In this document: positions 8,398 to 19,315 of the stretch, one piece after another | Numbering within the stretch: the stretch's first letter is position 1 | Layout of the letters: each line of letters starts with the position of its first letter | NCBI RefSeq assembly: GCF_003347205.1 | Contig: NZ_QQBJ01000005.1 | Span: 1-64,000, forward strand | Reading direction: 5' to 3' | Source of the DNA: Mycolicibacterium moriokaense | Lineage (GTDB): Bacteria > Actinomycetota > Actinomycetes > Mycobacteriales > Mycobacteriaceae | Length of the DNA: 64,000 nucleotides | Notes under the pieces: model-generated | What the model was told of the DNA's origin: nothing | The model's database searches: none | What the model saw: the letters and a program-made list of their open reading frames with translations, nothing else | Program-made: the position numbers and the translations under genes

Positions 8398-9078
8398 CTA
8401 GATCTTAGGGTGCTCGCCGTCCCCGATGAGCAGCCGAACCGCCAGGTCGAGGCGCTTGCTGACATCGGTGGCCGACGCCCGGCGCGTCAGCCAGGCCAGC
8501 AGGTTCGACAGCCAGACGTCGGAGATGACCCTGGCGATGTGGTACTGGTCCTCGGTCGGTTCGCCCTCGCTCATCGCGCGCGCGAACATCGAGTCCATCA
8601 GCTTGCCTACGTGATCGACCTCGCCCGCGGCCGACGCGTCGGCGAACACGAACGCCCGGGTCATCGCCTCGGTCAGCAGCGGGTTGCGCTGCATGGCCCG
8701 GTTCAGCTTGCCGACCATCAGGTTGAGCCGCTGATACGGCGTCCCACCGGCGAGGGCGGCGCGGTCGGTCTTGGCGTCGATGCGTTCGAACTCGCGGCCC
8801 AGCGCCGACACCAGCAGGTGCACCTTGGACGGGAAGTAGCGGTAGAGGGTGCCGACGGCGACGTCGGCGCGTTCGGCGACCGCCCGCATCTGGACTGCTT
8901 CGTAGCCGCCCTTGGAGGCGATGGCCAGCGTGGCGTCCAGAATGCGCTTGCGTCGCTCCCGCTGCGCTTCCGAGCCGAGTTCGGACTCGGCGAGCACGCT
9001 CACCGGCATCACCTGAGGCGGCCGCGATTCAGACCCCGACGACGGGTTGGTCTGTGCTGGCATCGAAGTCCCGGACAT
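8398..9078 (-). CDS. kstR: TetR-family repressor KstR (cholesterol regulon)
   Basis: TetR-type repressor. From about residue 28 (VLAESELGSEAQRERRKRIL) the protein closely follows M. tuberculosis KstR (Rv3574): the HTH has MRAVAERADVAVGTLYRYFPSK and the ligand domain has MVGKLNRAMQRNPLLTEAMTRA and VWLSNLLAWLTRRAS. KstR represses genes for cholesterol uptake, side-chain and A/B-ring degradation and is released by a CoA thioester of a steroid intermediate. The ATG at 9078 gives 226 residues, a longer N-terminus than the roughly 200 of M. tuberculosis; starts at 9063 or 9009 are alternatives. It is divergent from fadE34 with a perfect KstR box between them, so autorepression is likely. Confidence 0.96.
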   Translation of the reverse strand: MSGTSMPAQTNPSSGSESRPPQVMPVSVLAESELGSEAQRERRKRILDATLAIASKGGYEAVQMRAVAERADVAVGTLYRYFPSKVHLLVSALGREFERIDAKTDRAALAGGTPYQRLNLMVGKLNRAMQRNPLLTEAMTRAFVFADASAAGEVDHVGKLMDSMFARAMSEGEPTEDQYHIARVISDVWLSNLLAWLTRRASATDVSKRLDLAVRLLIGDGEHPKI

Positions 9079-9221
9079 CCGGCGGATAGCTCCTCACATC
9101 ATGCGGTCTCGGTAAGAAACGATACGCATGCCGATCCCTGTTTTCTCACCTCAGAGCCTGTTCGGCACCGACGTGTCCTGCTGTGATGGCGTTCGACTTG
9201 ACGGTCGAACACTGGCACTAT

Positions 9222-9235
9222 TAGAACACGTTCTA
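9222..9235. promoter_or_regulatory. KstR operator (kstR/fadE34)
   Basis: TAGAACACGTTCTA matches the KstR consensus TnnAACnnGTTnnA exactly and is a near-perfect palindrome. It lies 45 bp upstream of the fadE34 start and 144 bp from kstR, well placed to control fadE34 and probably kstR. Confidence 0.9.
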
Positions 9236-9279
9236 GTGAGAAGCACGGCCTTCTCGCACGATGGCATAGGAGTTCCGAG

Positions 9280-11400
9280 ATGTCGCAGGCGTCAGCGACC
9301 GTCACCGACGAGCAGTTTGCCGCGCGGGAGTTGGTCCGTAGCTGGGCGGTGGCGTCCGACGCCGCCAAGGCCGCCCGCGCCGTCGAACAGGGCGAGGCCG
9401 ATGCGTGGCGCGCGCCGTATGCGAGCCTGGCCCAACTGGGCATCTTCGGCGTGGCCCTGCCCGAGGAGGCCGGCGGGGCGGGCGGCACCGTCGACGATCT
9501 GTGCGCGATGGTGGACGAGGCCGCCGCCGCGATGGTTCCCGGCCCGGTTGCCAGCACCGCCGTGGCCACATTGATCCTGCCGAGTTCGCGCGCCGAGTTG
9601 GCCGAGGCGCTGGCCTCGGGGGAGCGCACCGCGGGCATCGCGCTGACCGGCGATCTGACCTATGCGGACGGCCGGGCTTCGGGCACCGTCGAATACGTCA
9701 TGGGCGGCGACGGCGCCGGTGTGTTGCTGCTGCCCGGCCCCGAGCAGTTCCTGCTCGTCGATGCCACCGCCGACGGGGTGACCGTCGAACCGCTGACCCC
9801 CACCGACTTCTCCCGCCCGCTGGCCCGCGTCGTGCTCGCCGATGCGGCCGCCGAGGCACTGCCGGTGTCGAGGCGGCGCGTCGAGGACCTCACGGCCACG
9901 GTGCTGGCCGCCGAGGCGGCGGGGTTGGCCCGGTGGACGCTGCAGACCGCCGCCGACTACGCCAAGGTGCGCGAGCAGTTCGGCAAGCCGATCGGCAGCT
10001 TTCAGGCGGTCAAGCACATGTGCGCCGAGATGCTGCTGCGCTGCGAGCAGGTCGCGGTGGCCGCCGCCGACGCCGCGCGGGCGGCAGGCGAGGCCGACGA
10101 TGCGCAGTTGTCGATCGCTGCCGCCGTGGCCGCCGCGGCGGGCATCGAGTTCGGCAAGGCCAACGCCAAGGACTGCATCCAGGTGCTCGGCGGCATCGGC
10201 ATCACCTGGGAACACGACGCCCACCTGTATCTGCGCCGGGCGTACGGGATCTCGCAGTTCCTCGGCGGTGCTTCGCGCTGGCTGCGCCGGGTCGCCGCCC
10301 TGACTCAGCAGGGGGTCCGCCGCGAGCTGCACATCGACTTGGCGGCCGTCGAGCACCTGCGGCCCGAGATCGCCGCGGCGGTCGCCGACGTCGCCGCCCA
10401 GCCCGTCGAGAAGCGCCAGATCGCGCTGGCCGAGGCCGGCCTGCAGGCGCCGCACTGGCCGCGGCCGTACGGCAGGGACGCCTCGCCCGCCGAGCAGCTG
10501 CTGATCGATCGCGAGCTGGCCGAGGCCGGTGTCGACCGGCCGGATCTGGTGATCGGCTGGTGGGCGGCGCCGACGATCCTCGAGCACGGCAGCGCGCGGC
10601 AGATCGAGCAGTTCGTGCCGCCCACGCTGAGCGGCGAGCTGATCTGGTGCCAGCTCTTCAGTGAGCCGGGCGCGGGCTCCGACCTGGCCTCACTGCGCAC
10701 CAAGGCCGTCAAGACGGAAGGCGGTTGGAAGCTCACCGGGCAGAAGGTGTGGACGTCCGCGGCGCACAAGGCGCAGTGGGGCGTCTGCCTGGCGCGCACC
10801 GATCCCGACGCGCCGAAGCACAAGGGCATCACCTATTTCCTGGTGGACATGTCGTCGCCGGGCATCGACATCCGGCCGCTGCGCGAGATCACCGGGGACA
10901 ACCTGTTCAACGAGGTGTTCTTCGACGACATGTTCGTGCCCGACGAGATGGTCGTCGGCGCGGTCAACGACGGGTGGCGGCTGGCCCGCACGACGCTGGC
11001 CAACGAGCGGGTGGCGATGGCGCACGGCACCGCCCTGGGCAACCCCATGGAGGAGCTGCTGGCCTCGGTGGCCGCGCTCGAACTGGATCCCGTGGTGGCC
11101 GATCAGCTCGGCCGGTTGATCCTGGCCGCCCAGGTCGGTTCGCTGCTGGACCAGCGCATCGCGCAGTTGGCCCTCGGCGGCGCCGACCCCGGCCCGCAGG
11201 CCAGCGCCCGCAAGCTGATCGGCGTGCGGTACCGGCAGGCGCTGTCGGAGTTCCGGATGGAGCTTTCTGATGGCGCGGGCTTCGTCGAGGACAAGACCGT
11301 GCACGACTTCCTCAACACCCGGTGCCTGACGATCGCGGGCGGCACCGAGCAGATCCTGCTCACGATGGCGGGCGAACGGCTGCTCGGCCTGCCCCGCTAA
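9280..11400 (+). CDS. fadE34: Two-domain acyl-CoA dehydrogenase FadE34 (ChsE3)
   Basis: Fused acyl-CoA dehydrogenase of 706 residues, about twice the usual length. The first domain (about 1-345) has ALPEEAGGAGG, REQFGKPIGSFQAVKH and a VLGGIGITWEHD segment. The second (about 355-706) has WCQLFSEPGAGSDLASLRTKA, KLTGQKVWTSAAHKAQWGV and the C-terminal GGTEQILLTMAGERLLGLPR. Size and context match M. tuberculosis FadE34, which dehydrogenates the C24 steroid side-chain acyl-CoA. A ribosome site (AGGAG at 9267) precedes the ATG. It is divergent from kstR and ends convergently with the osmC gene, the stop codons overlapping. Confidence 0.94.
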   Translation: MSQASATVTDEQFAARELVRSWAVASDAAKAARAVEQGEADAWRAPYASLAQLGIFGVALPEEAGGAGGTVDDLCAMVDEAAAAMVPGPVASTAVATLILPSSRAELAEALASGERTAGIALTGDLTYADGRASGTVEYVMGGDGAGVLLLPGPEQFLLVDATADGVTVEPLTPTDFSRPLARVVLADAAAEALPVSRRRVEDLTATVLAAEAAGLARWTLQTAADYAKVREQFGKPIGSFQAVKHMCAEMLLRCEQVAVAAADAARAAGEADDAQLSIAAAVAAAAGIEFGKANAKDCIQVLGGIGITWEHDAHLYLRRAYGISQFLGGASRWLRRVAALTQQGVRRELHIDLAAVEHLRPEIAAAVADVAAQPVEKRQIALAEAGLQAPHWPRPYGRDASPAEQLLIDRELAEAGVDRPDLVIGWWAAPTILEHGSARQIEQFVPPTLSGELIWCQLFSEPGAGSDLASLRTKAVKTEGGWKLTGQKVWTSAAHKAQWGVCLARTDPDAPKHKGITYFLVDMSSPGIDIRPLREITGDNLFNEVFFDDMFVPDEMVVGAVNDGWRLARTTLANERVAMAHGTALGNPMEELLASVAALELDPVVADQLGRLILAAQVGSLLDQRIAQLALGGADPGPQASARKLIGVRYRQALSEFRMELSDGAGFVEDKTVHDFLNTRCLTIAGGTEQILLTMAGERLLGLPR

Positions 11401-11954
11401 CTTCCGACGTACTCGGCGACGGTCGCCACCTCGACCCCGCCGCGGAGCGTGTCGAGGTTGACGCAGACCCGGTCGGCAGCGGCGGTCAACGCGTCGAGGC
11501 GGCGCTGATCGGTCCCCTCGGCCGCCGCCAGCCTGACCGCGCACGACAAGGTGTCGAAGCCGACCCGGACTTCGCGGTCGAGCAGCAGGCAACCGCGGAC
11601 GTCGAGGTCGCCGGTCACCTCCACCTCGAGCGCGGTCAGCCGCACCCCGAGTCGATCGGCGAGCATCCGGATCGAACCGTCTGCGCACGCGGCCAATGCG
11701 GCACACAACAGGTCGCCGGGGTTCGGTGCGTCGTGCAGGCCCCCGATGTGCTTGTCGAGGCCGAATCGGAACAGCGAACCGTAGCCGTCGCCGACCTCGA
11801 CCTCGCCGTGGAACGGGTCGGTGGCCGCAATGTTGGTCGCCGAGGTGCGGGCGGTCTTGCGGGTCAGCGCTTCGGCCGGGTCGTCCTCGTAGCGTCGGCG
11901 CAGCTGCGCCTGGCGCTCGGCGATGATCGATGTATGGCGTTGTTGAACTGGCAT
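11397..11954 (-). CDS. OsmC-family protein
   Basis: OsmC-like protein of 185 residues. The family's two redox cysteines are visible in PGDLLCAALAACADGSIR and in CVNLDTLRGG, where the usual second Cys would lie after an ADRV segment. OsmC proteins are small dimeric thiol peroxidases or hydrolases against organic hydroperoxides. ATG at 11954 gives the normal N-terminus; further upstream the frame runs through the operator and the divergent tetR gene. It is paired with that TetR gene across 72 bp holding repeated AGCAYGATCG operators, so TetR control is likely. Confidence 0.82.
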   Translation of the reverse strand: MPVQQRHTSIIAERQAQLRRRYEDDPAEALTRKTARTSATNIAATDPFHGEVEVGDGYGSLFRFGLDKHIGGLHDAPNPGDLLCAALAACADGSIRMLADRLGVRLTALEVEVTGDLDVRGCLLLDREVRVGFDTLSCAVRLAAAEGTDQRRLDALTAAADRVCVNLDTLRGGVEVATVAEYVGS

Positions 11955-11970
11955 TTCTCTGACTCCAGAC

Positions 11971-12022
11971 CGGAAAAGCATGATCGTGCTTTTCCGTAAG
12001 AAGAAGAATAGCACGATCGTTC
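11971..12022. promoter_or_regulatory. Repeated TetR-type operator between osmC and tetR
   Basis: A perfect 10-bp inverted repeat (CGGAAAAGCA...TGCTTTTCCG, 11971-11996) encloses AGCATGATCGTGCT (11977-11990). A related copy, AGCACGATCGTTC, lies at 12010-12022, 33 bp downstream and only 4 bp before the tetR ATG. Two copies of one near-palindrome between divergent genes, one encoding a TetR protein, are best read as its autoregulatory operators. Confidence 0.65.
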
Positions 12023-12026
12023 CTTT

Positions 12027-12635
12027 ATGCTCAAGGGCGTGAGACAGCGGTCGAAGGGGCAGCGCACCAGGACGGCGATCCTGGAGCAGGCCGCGCGGCT
12101 GGCGACGGTCGACGGGCTCGACGGGCTGACCATCGGCGGGCTGGCGGCCGCCATCGGGATGAGCAAGAGCGGCCTCTACGCGCACTTCGGCTCCAAGGAG
12201 GACCTGCAGTTGGCGACCATCGCGTCGGCGCGGGAGACCTTCGTGGCCGAGGTGTTCGTGCCGTCCCTCGACGCGCCGCAGGGAGTGCGGCGGCTGCGCG
12301 CCGCGTGCGAGGCGTTCCTGTCCCACATCGAGCGGCGGGTGTTTCCCGGCGGGTGTTTCTTCGCGGTGGCGGCCGCGGACGTCGGCACTCGGGTGGGCCC
12401 GGTCCGCGACGCCGTCGCGGCGCAGCAACGCGACTGGATCGATCTGCTCGAGCAGTTGGCCCGCAAGGCGATCAGCCTCGGCGAGCTGGATTCCGGCAAC
12501 GACCCGGCGCAGCTCGCCTTCGAACTCAACGCGGTGCTCGTTGCCGCGGCCACCGGCTTCATCCTGCAGGGCGACGCCGCGGTGTTCGACCGCGCTCGCG
12601 CCGCCGTCGGCCGGCTACTGGGCCCGAGGCGCTAG
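12027..12635 (+). CDS. TetR-family regulator
   Basis: TetR-type regulator of 202 residues. The HTH is LTIGGLAAAIGMSKSGLYAHFGSKEDLQLAT (about 33-63), followed by an all-helical ligand domain with the motif RVFPGGCFFAVAAADVGTR, seen in a group of TetR proteins with a YfiR/TetR_C-type C-terminus. ATG at 12027 has no good ribosome site and sits almost at the operator, so a leaderless or near-leaderless mRNA is possible; GTG 12039 is an alternative. Divergent from osmC, which it probably controls. Inducer unknown, perhaps an electrophile or peroxide. Confidence 0.83.
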   Translation: MLKGVRQRSKGQRTRTAILEQAARLATVDGLDGLTIGGLAAAIGMSKSGLYAHFGSKEDLQLATIASARETFVAEVFVPSLDAPQGVRRLRAACEAFLSHIERRVFPGGCFFAVAAADVGTRVGPVRDAVAAQQRDWIDLLEQLARKAISLGELDSGNDPAQLAFELNAVLVAAATGFILQGDAAVFDRARAAVGRLLGPRR

Positions 12636-13210
12636 CTGAACGTGGTCTGTGCGCATGCCGTCGGTGTGGTCAGGTTCACCCCGCCGTAGACCACCTGGAT
12701 CTGTGAGCACGCGAAGAACGGGGTCTGCGTGTCGGTGCGTCCGGTGCTCCAGTCGGTGGGCACCGAGTCGCCGTCGGTCTTGAATCGTTCGATCGGACCG
12801 CCGCCGAAGTAGGTCACCGAGATCTCGACGTCGGTGGGCGCCTTGTACATCTTCGACAGCACGTTGTCGTGGTTGGCGCCCTTGACCTCACGCGGGTTGC
12901 CCGAGGGTGCGCTGTAGGAGGCCTCCTGCCAGACGTTGCGACTGGAACTTCGCAGTGTGATCGTCTGCCTGGCCCACGTGTCGTCGGGGAAGCCGGTCGG
13001 GCCGTCAGGCGTGAGCAGGTTGGCGGTGGTGTCGAAGAAACACTTGTTGTCGGCCGACCGGCAGTCAGCGGTGACGTGCATCTCGATCTGGGTCGCCGGA
13101 TCGACCGGAATCGAGGTGGTGGCCGTGTTGGCCGCGGCCGTCGCGGTCGCCGGATCCATGATCGCCGCGCTCAGCAGGGCCCCCGCACATGCTGTTGCAA
13201 GCCTATTCAT
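12632..13210 (-). CDS. Exported protein of unknown function
   Basis: Secreted protein of 192 residues. A short signal peptide (MNRLATACAGALLSA) is followed by a cleavage-like ATA-AA region near residue 25. The mature part has about four cysteines (ADCRSADNKCFF, ACSQIQ, TACAQ) that could form disulfides, and is rich in Thr, Ser and Asp. I recognise no catalytic motif. Position between the fadE34 and kshB neighbourhoods and the size are those of M. tuberculosis Rv3572, a hypothetical exported protein, so it may be the orthologue. Its stop overlaps the convergent tetR stop by 3 bp. Confidence 0.72.
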   Translation of the reverse strand: MNRLATACAGALLSAAIMDPATATAAANTATTSIPVDPATQIEMHVTADCRSADNKCFFDTTANLLTPDGPTGFPDDTWARQTITLRSSSRNVWQEASYSAPSGNPREVKGANHDNVLSKMYKAPTDVEISVTYFGGGPIERFKTDGDSVPTDWSTGRTDTQTPFFACSQIQVVYGGVNLTTPTACAQTTFS

Positions 13211-13249
13211 CTGTGCTCCCCTCCAGTGCGGCGAATGCTAGCCCGGTGG

Positions 13250-14317
13250 CTATTCGTCGTAGGTGACTTCCACGGAATCCGACTTCGGCCGCGCCTGGCA
13301 GCCCAGGATGAGCCCCTCGTCGAGATCCTGAGGTTCGAGTACGTCGTTGACCTCCATCTCGACCTCGCCGCTGCGCTTCAGCACCGCGCAGGCGCCACAG
13401 TGGCCCTCGCGGCAGGAGAACGGCGCGTCGAGGCCCTTGTCGAGCAGCACGTCGAGCAGCTTGGCGTTGCGGGGCCACCGCACCTCGTGGGTCTGGCCGT
13501 CGAGCGTGACGATCGCGGTGGCGGGTCCCTCGTCACCGTCGTCCTCCTCGATCACCACCGCCGCGAACGGGTCCGACTCGAGCGACTTGAACACCTCGAT
13601 GTGGATGCGGTCGGCGGCGACGCCGGCTGCGGTCATCGCCTCCTCGGCGGCCGCCATGAACGGCCCGGGCCCGCAGATGTACGCGTCACAGGAGGCATAG
13701 GGCGCGGCGAGCGCGGCGAGCGCGGCCGCGCTCGGCAGCCCCTGTACGGACTCCAACCAGTGCACCACCGTCAGCCGGTCCGGGTACTTGGCCGCCAACT
13801 CCCGCAGGGCGGCGCCGAAGATGACGGAGTTCTCGTCGCGATTGGCATAGATCAGCACCACGCGGCCGCTGCCCTCGGCGAGCGCCGACTTGCAGATGGC
13901 CATCATCGGGGTGATGCCGCTGCCCGCGGCCAGCAGCAGGAAGTCGGCGTCCAGCGTCTTGGGCACGAAGGTCCCCGACGGTGCCAGCACGTGAATCCGC
14001 ATGCCGGGCTTGGCGTTGTCGCACAACCAGTGTGACGCGTATCCGCCGTCGGTGCGCTTGACCGTGACGGTCATCGGATCGCCGGTGTGCGGTGAGCTGC
14101 ACAGCGAATAGCAGCGGGCCACCGAGCCGGTCCGGTCGCTGGGCACCCGCAAGGTCAGGAACTGTCCCGGCGAGTACCGCAACCGATCGGCGGGGATGTC
14201 CGGGTCATTGGGGCCGTCGGGGACGCTGAACACCACCGAGCACGCGTCGTCGGTCTCCTTGACGACATCGGCCACCTGCAGTTCCAGTACGTGGCTGCCG
14301 AGCGGCTCGTCCGTCAC
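13250..14317 (-). CDS. kshB: 3-ketosteroid 9alpha-hydroxylase reductase KshB
   Basis: Ferredoxin reductase of 355 residues. An FAD domain (about 1-120) has RCYSLCSSP, an NAD domain (about 125-240) has LLLAAGSGITPMMAICKSAL and CGPGPFM, and a C-terminal plant-type 2Fe-2S domain has Cys302, Cys307, Cys310 and Cys340 (CREGHCGAC then LGC). KshB passes electrons from NADH to the Rieske oxygenase KshA, which opens ring B of androstadienedione by 9alpha-hydroxylation. kshA is not in this window. The GTG at 14317 has a purine-rich GGAAAGGAAGGG stretch upstream. It is divergent from hsaA with a KstR box 40 bp away. Confidence 0.95.
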   Translation of the reverse strand: MTDEPLGSHVLELQVADVVKETDDACSVVFSVPDGPNDPDIPADRLRYSPGQFLTLRVPSDRTGSVARCYSLCSSPHTGDPMTVTVKRTDGGYASHWLCDNAKPGMRIHVLAPSGTFVPKTLDADFLLLAAGSGITPMMAICKSALAEGSGRVVLIYANRDENSVIFGAALRELAAKYPDRLTVVHWLESVQGLPSAAALAALAAPYASCDAYICGPGPFMAAAEEAMTAAGVAADRIHIEVFKSLESDPFAAVVIEEDDGDEGPATAIVTLDGQTHEVRWPRNAKLLDVLLDKGLDAPFSCREGHCGACAVLKRSGEVEMEVNDVLEPQDLDEGLILGCQARPKSDSVEVTYDE

Positions 14318-14356
14318 GCGGTCGCCCTTCCTTTCCTCAGCCCGACGGGCTATAAC

Positions 14357-14370
14357 TAGAACAGGTTACA
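14357..14370. promoter_or_regulatory. KstR operator (kshB side)
   Basis: TAGAACAGGTTACA fits TnnAACnnGTTnnA at every fixed position. It lies 40 bp upstream of the kshB start in the kshB-hsaA divergent region. Confidence 0.82.
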
Positions 14371-14424
14371 GAAATGCATGTGCGCAGGTCCAGCTGCCGC
14401 AGGAATGCGCTGCTCGACACAAAT

Positions 14425-14438
14425 CGTAACGTGTTCTA
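14425..14438. promoter_or_regulatory. KstR operator (hsaA side)
   Basis: CGTAACGTGTTCTA matches the KstR consensus except for C instead of T at the first position. It lies 38 bp upstream of the hsaA GTG start. Together with the 14357 box it gives each divergent promoter its own site, 68 bp apart. Confidence 0.75.
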
Positions 14439-14475
14439 ATCTTTGTGCAGATCCGTTCTCCCGGGAGGCAAAGCA

Positions 14476-17446
<2,971 letters not shown>

Positions 17447-17448
17447 CG

Positions 17449-18015
17449 GTGGCGGCCGAACCAATAGATCCGCGCACATTCCGCAATGTGCTCGGCCAGT
17501 TCTGCACCGGCATCACGGTGATCACCACGATGCACGACGACGTGCCGGTGGGTTTCGCGTGTCAGTCGTTCGCGGCGCTGTCGCTGGAACCGCCGCTGGT
17601 GCTGTTCTGCCCCACCAAGGTGTCGCGGTCCTGGAAGGCGATCGAGGCGTCGGGCAAGTTCTGTGTCAACGTGCTGCACGAGAACCAGAAGGACGTATCG
17701 GCCCGGTTCGGGTCGAGGGAACCCGATAAGTTCGGCGGAATCGACTGGGGGCCATCGAAGCTGGGCTCACCGGTGATCAAGGGCACGCTGGCGCACATCG
17801 ACTGCACCGTGGCTTCGGTGCACGACGGCGGCGATCATCTGGTGGTGTTCGGCGCGGTGCACTCGCTGACCGATGTGCCGCACAAGAAGCCGCGGCCGCT
17901 GCTGTTCTACCAGGGCCAGTACACCGGCATCGAACCCGACAAGAACACGCCCGCGCACTGGCGCGACGACCTCGAGGCCTTCCTCACCGCCACCACCGAC
18001 GACACCTGGCTCTAG
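17449..18015 (+). CDS. hsaB: Flavin reductase HsaB
   Basis: FMN-binding split-barrel reductase of 188 residues that supplies reduced flavin to HsaA. Family motifs are FCTGITVITT, GFACQSFAALSLEPPLVLFC and GKFCVNVLHENQ. The GTG start is 2 bp after the hsaC stop. In M. tuberculosis the next gene is nat; here hsaB is the last gene and the following frame is a divergent-family hydrolase on the other strand. Confidence 0.95.
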   Translation: MAAEPIDPRTFRNVLGQFCTGITVITTMHDDVPVGFACQSFAALSLEPPLVLFCPTKVSRSWKAIEASGKFCVNVLHENQKDVSARFGSREPDKFGGIDWGPSKLGSPVIKGTLAHIDCTVASVHDGGDHLVVFGAVHSLTDVPHKKPRPLLFYQGQYTGIEPDKNTPAHWRDDLEAFLTATTDDTWL

Positions 18016-18022
18016 TCCCCCC

Positions 18023-18805
18023 CTACCTTTGGTGTGGGCCCACGCGGCCGTCGATGAACGCGATGATCGCGGCGGCCACCTCGCGGTGCATGGTGTCGTT
18101 GAGGATGTCGTGGCGTCCGCCGTCGAACTCCTTGAGCTGCAACGGCTCTATCTGCTCGGCATAGGCGGCGACAGCGCCGACGGGTGCGATCGGGTCGGCC
18201 GCGCCGTGCACGGCCAACGTCGCGACGGTCAGGCCGGGCAGATCGTTGCCGAAGCGGTCCCACGCCGTGTCGAGCGCGCGGGCCAACGGCGCGCCGTCGG
18301 CGTCGACGAAGGCCAGCGGGTCGTTCACCATGGAGTCGAGGTAGAACGGGTCGCCCGAGAGCCAGTGCGGGTCCAGGTCGAATGCGCTGTCGGTGTCCAG
18401 CAATTCGGGGATCGGCACAAGCGGCGCGCCGGAGATGACGCCGGCGCGGTAGCGGTCGGGCTGATCCAGAAGCCGGGTCAGCGTCACCACCGCCCCGAAC
18501 GAGTGCCCGGCGGCGATCAGCGGTAGCCCCTGGCGCTCGCTCTCGGCCAGTTCGGTCACGGTGTCGGCCAAGTCCGAACTGTCGGCGATCGAGCCGAAAT
18601 CGCCGCGGTCGCCCGGGCTCAGCCCGTGGCCGAATTGGTCGACTGCCCACAGGTCGATGCCCGCCGCGTTCAGCGCGAACCCGTACCGGTGGTACACGCC
18701 GGTGTGTTCGCCGAAGCCGTGCAGGAAGACGACGGCGGCGCGCGGGTCCTCGGCGGCCCAGTGGCGGTAGTAGGCCCTGCCTTTTGGGTGATCGATGAAC
18801 GGCAT
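18023..18805 (-). CDS. Alpha/beta hydrolase (monoacylglycerol-lipase-like)
   Basis: Serine hydrolase of about 260 residues. It has the oxyanion region FLHGFGEHTGVYHRYG, DQFGHGLSPG, the nucleophile elbow AAGHSFGAV, the acid in VHGAADPIAPV and the histidine in FDGGRHDILND, the layout of lysophospholipase/monoacylglycerol lipases. The ATG at 18805 (MPFIDHP) gives the usual N-terminus; ten further codons are open upstream. It converges on hsaB, 7 bp apart, where M. tuberculosis has nat. Substrate unknown; it may act on lipid esters or a steroid-side ester. Confidence 0.82.
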   Translation of the reverse strand: MPFIDHPKGRAYYRHWAAEDPRAAVVFLHGFGEHTGVYHRYGFALNAAGIDLWAVDQFGHGLSPGDRGDFGSIADSSDLADTVTELAESERQGLPLIAAGHSFGAVVTLTRLLDQPDRYRAGVISGAPLVPIPELLDTDSAFDLDPHWLSGDPFYLDSMVNDPLAFVDADGAPLARALDTAWDRFGNDLPGLTVATLAVHGAADPIAPVGAVAAYAEQIEPLQLKEFDGGRHDILNDTMHREVAAAIIAFIDGRVGPHQR

Positions 18806-19049
18806 GGTCCAGAGTTTAGCTGTGACTCGGGGCACACCGCTGGGGCGCGACAGCGCGAATCCGGCGCCGGCGCGGCACGCGGAGCATCGATTCCTGCCAA
18901 CCGCCCATCAATTGCTGCCACTGGAATTAAAGCCGTGACCTCTATGTTTAATCAGTCAGACCGGTTGGAGAGAACCTCGAAGACCGGCGACACGGAGTCC
19001 GGGCCCACAAGGCCCGCACACCACGAAGAAGAAAGAAGAAGGCACTTAA

Positions 19050-19265
19050 ATGAAGAAGTTCGGGTTTGCCACAGTCATCGCCGGCGGACTGGCCGCCGCA
19101 GTGGTCGGTTTTGCCGCCCCGGCACAGGCAGTGGCTCCGACGACCGTCTCGGACGTCGCGATCACAGCCCCGTCGCAGGGCATCGACCACCTCAACTGGA
19201 TCAATGACATCCATCAGAAGGCCAATGTTGCGCGGCCGGACACCACGATCCGCACCAATCCCTAA
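19050..19265 (+). CDS. Small exported protein
   Basis: Seventy-one residues. A clear signal peptide (KKFGFATVIAGGLAAAVVGF) ends with the AQA cleavage motif at about residue 27, leaving a mature peptide of about 44 residues with the segment GIDHLNWINDIHQKANV. The ATG has an AGAAGAAGG purine stretch at the right distance and the gene is followed by a strong terminator, so it looks like a single-gene transcript. Many mycobacteria have short exported proteins of this type. I do not recognise a function. Upstream 244 bases hold its promoter and no other gene. Confidence 0.72.
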   Translation: MKKFGFATVIAGGLAAAVVGFAAPAQAVAPTTVSDVAITAPSQGIDHLNWINDIHQKANVARPDTTIRTNP

Positions 19266-19280
19266 CCGGCACAGCTGATT

Positions 19281-19314
19281 GAAAGAGGGCACCCCACGGG
19301 GTGCCCTCTCTTTC
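19281..19314. terminator. Rho-independent terminator, probably bidirectional
   Basis: Inverted repeat AGAGGGCACCCC-AC-GGGGTGCCCTCT followed by CTTTC on the plus strand and preceded by GAAAG, which reads as CTTTC on the minus strand. It lies between the convergent ends of the small exported-protein gene and the LysR gene and fits termination from both sides. Confidence 0.85.
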
Positions 19315-19315
19315 G

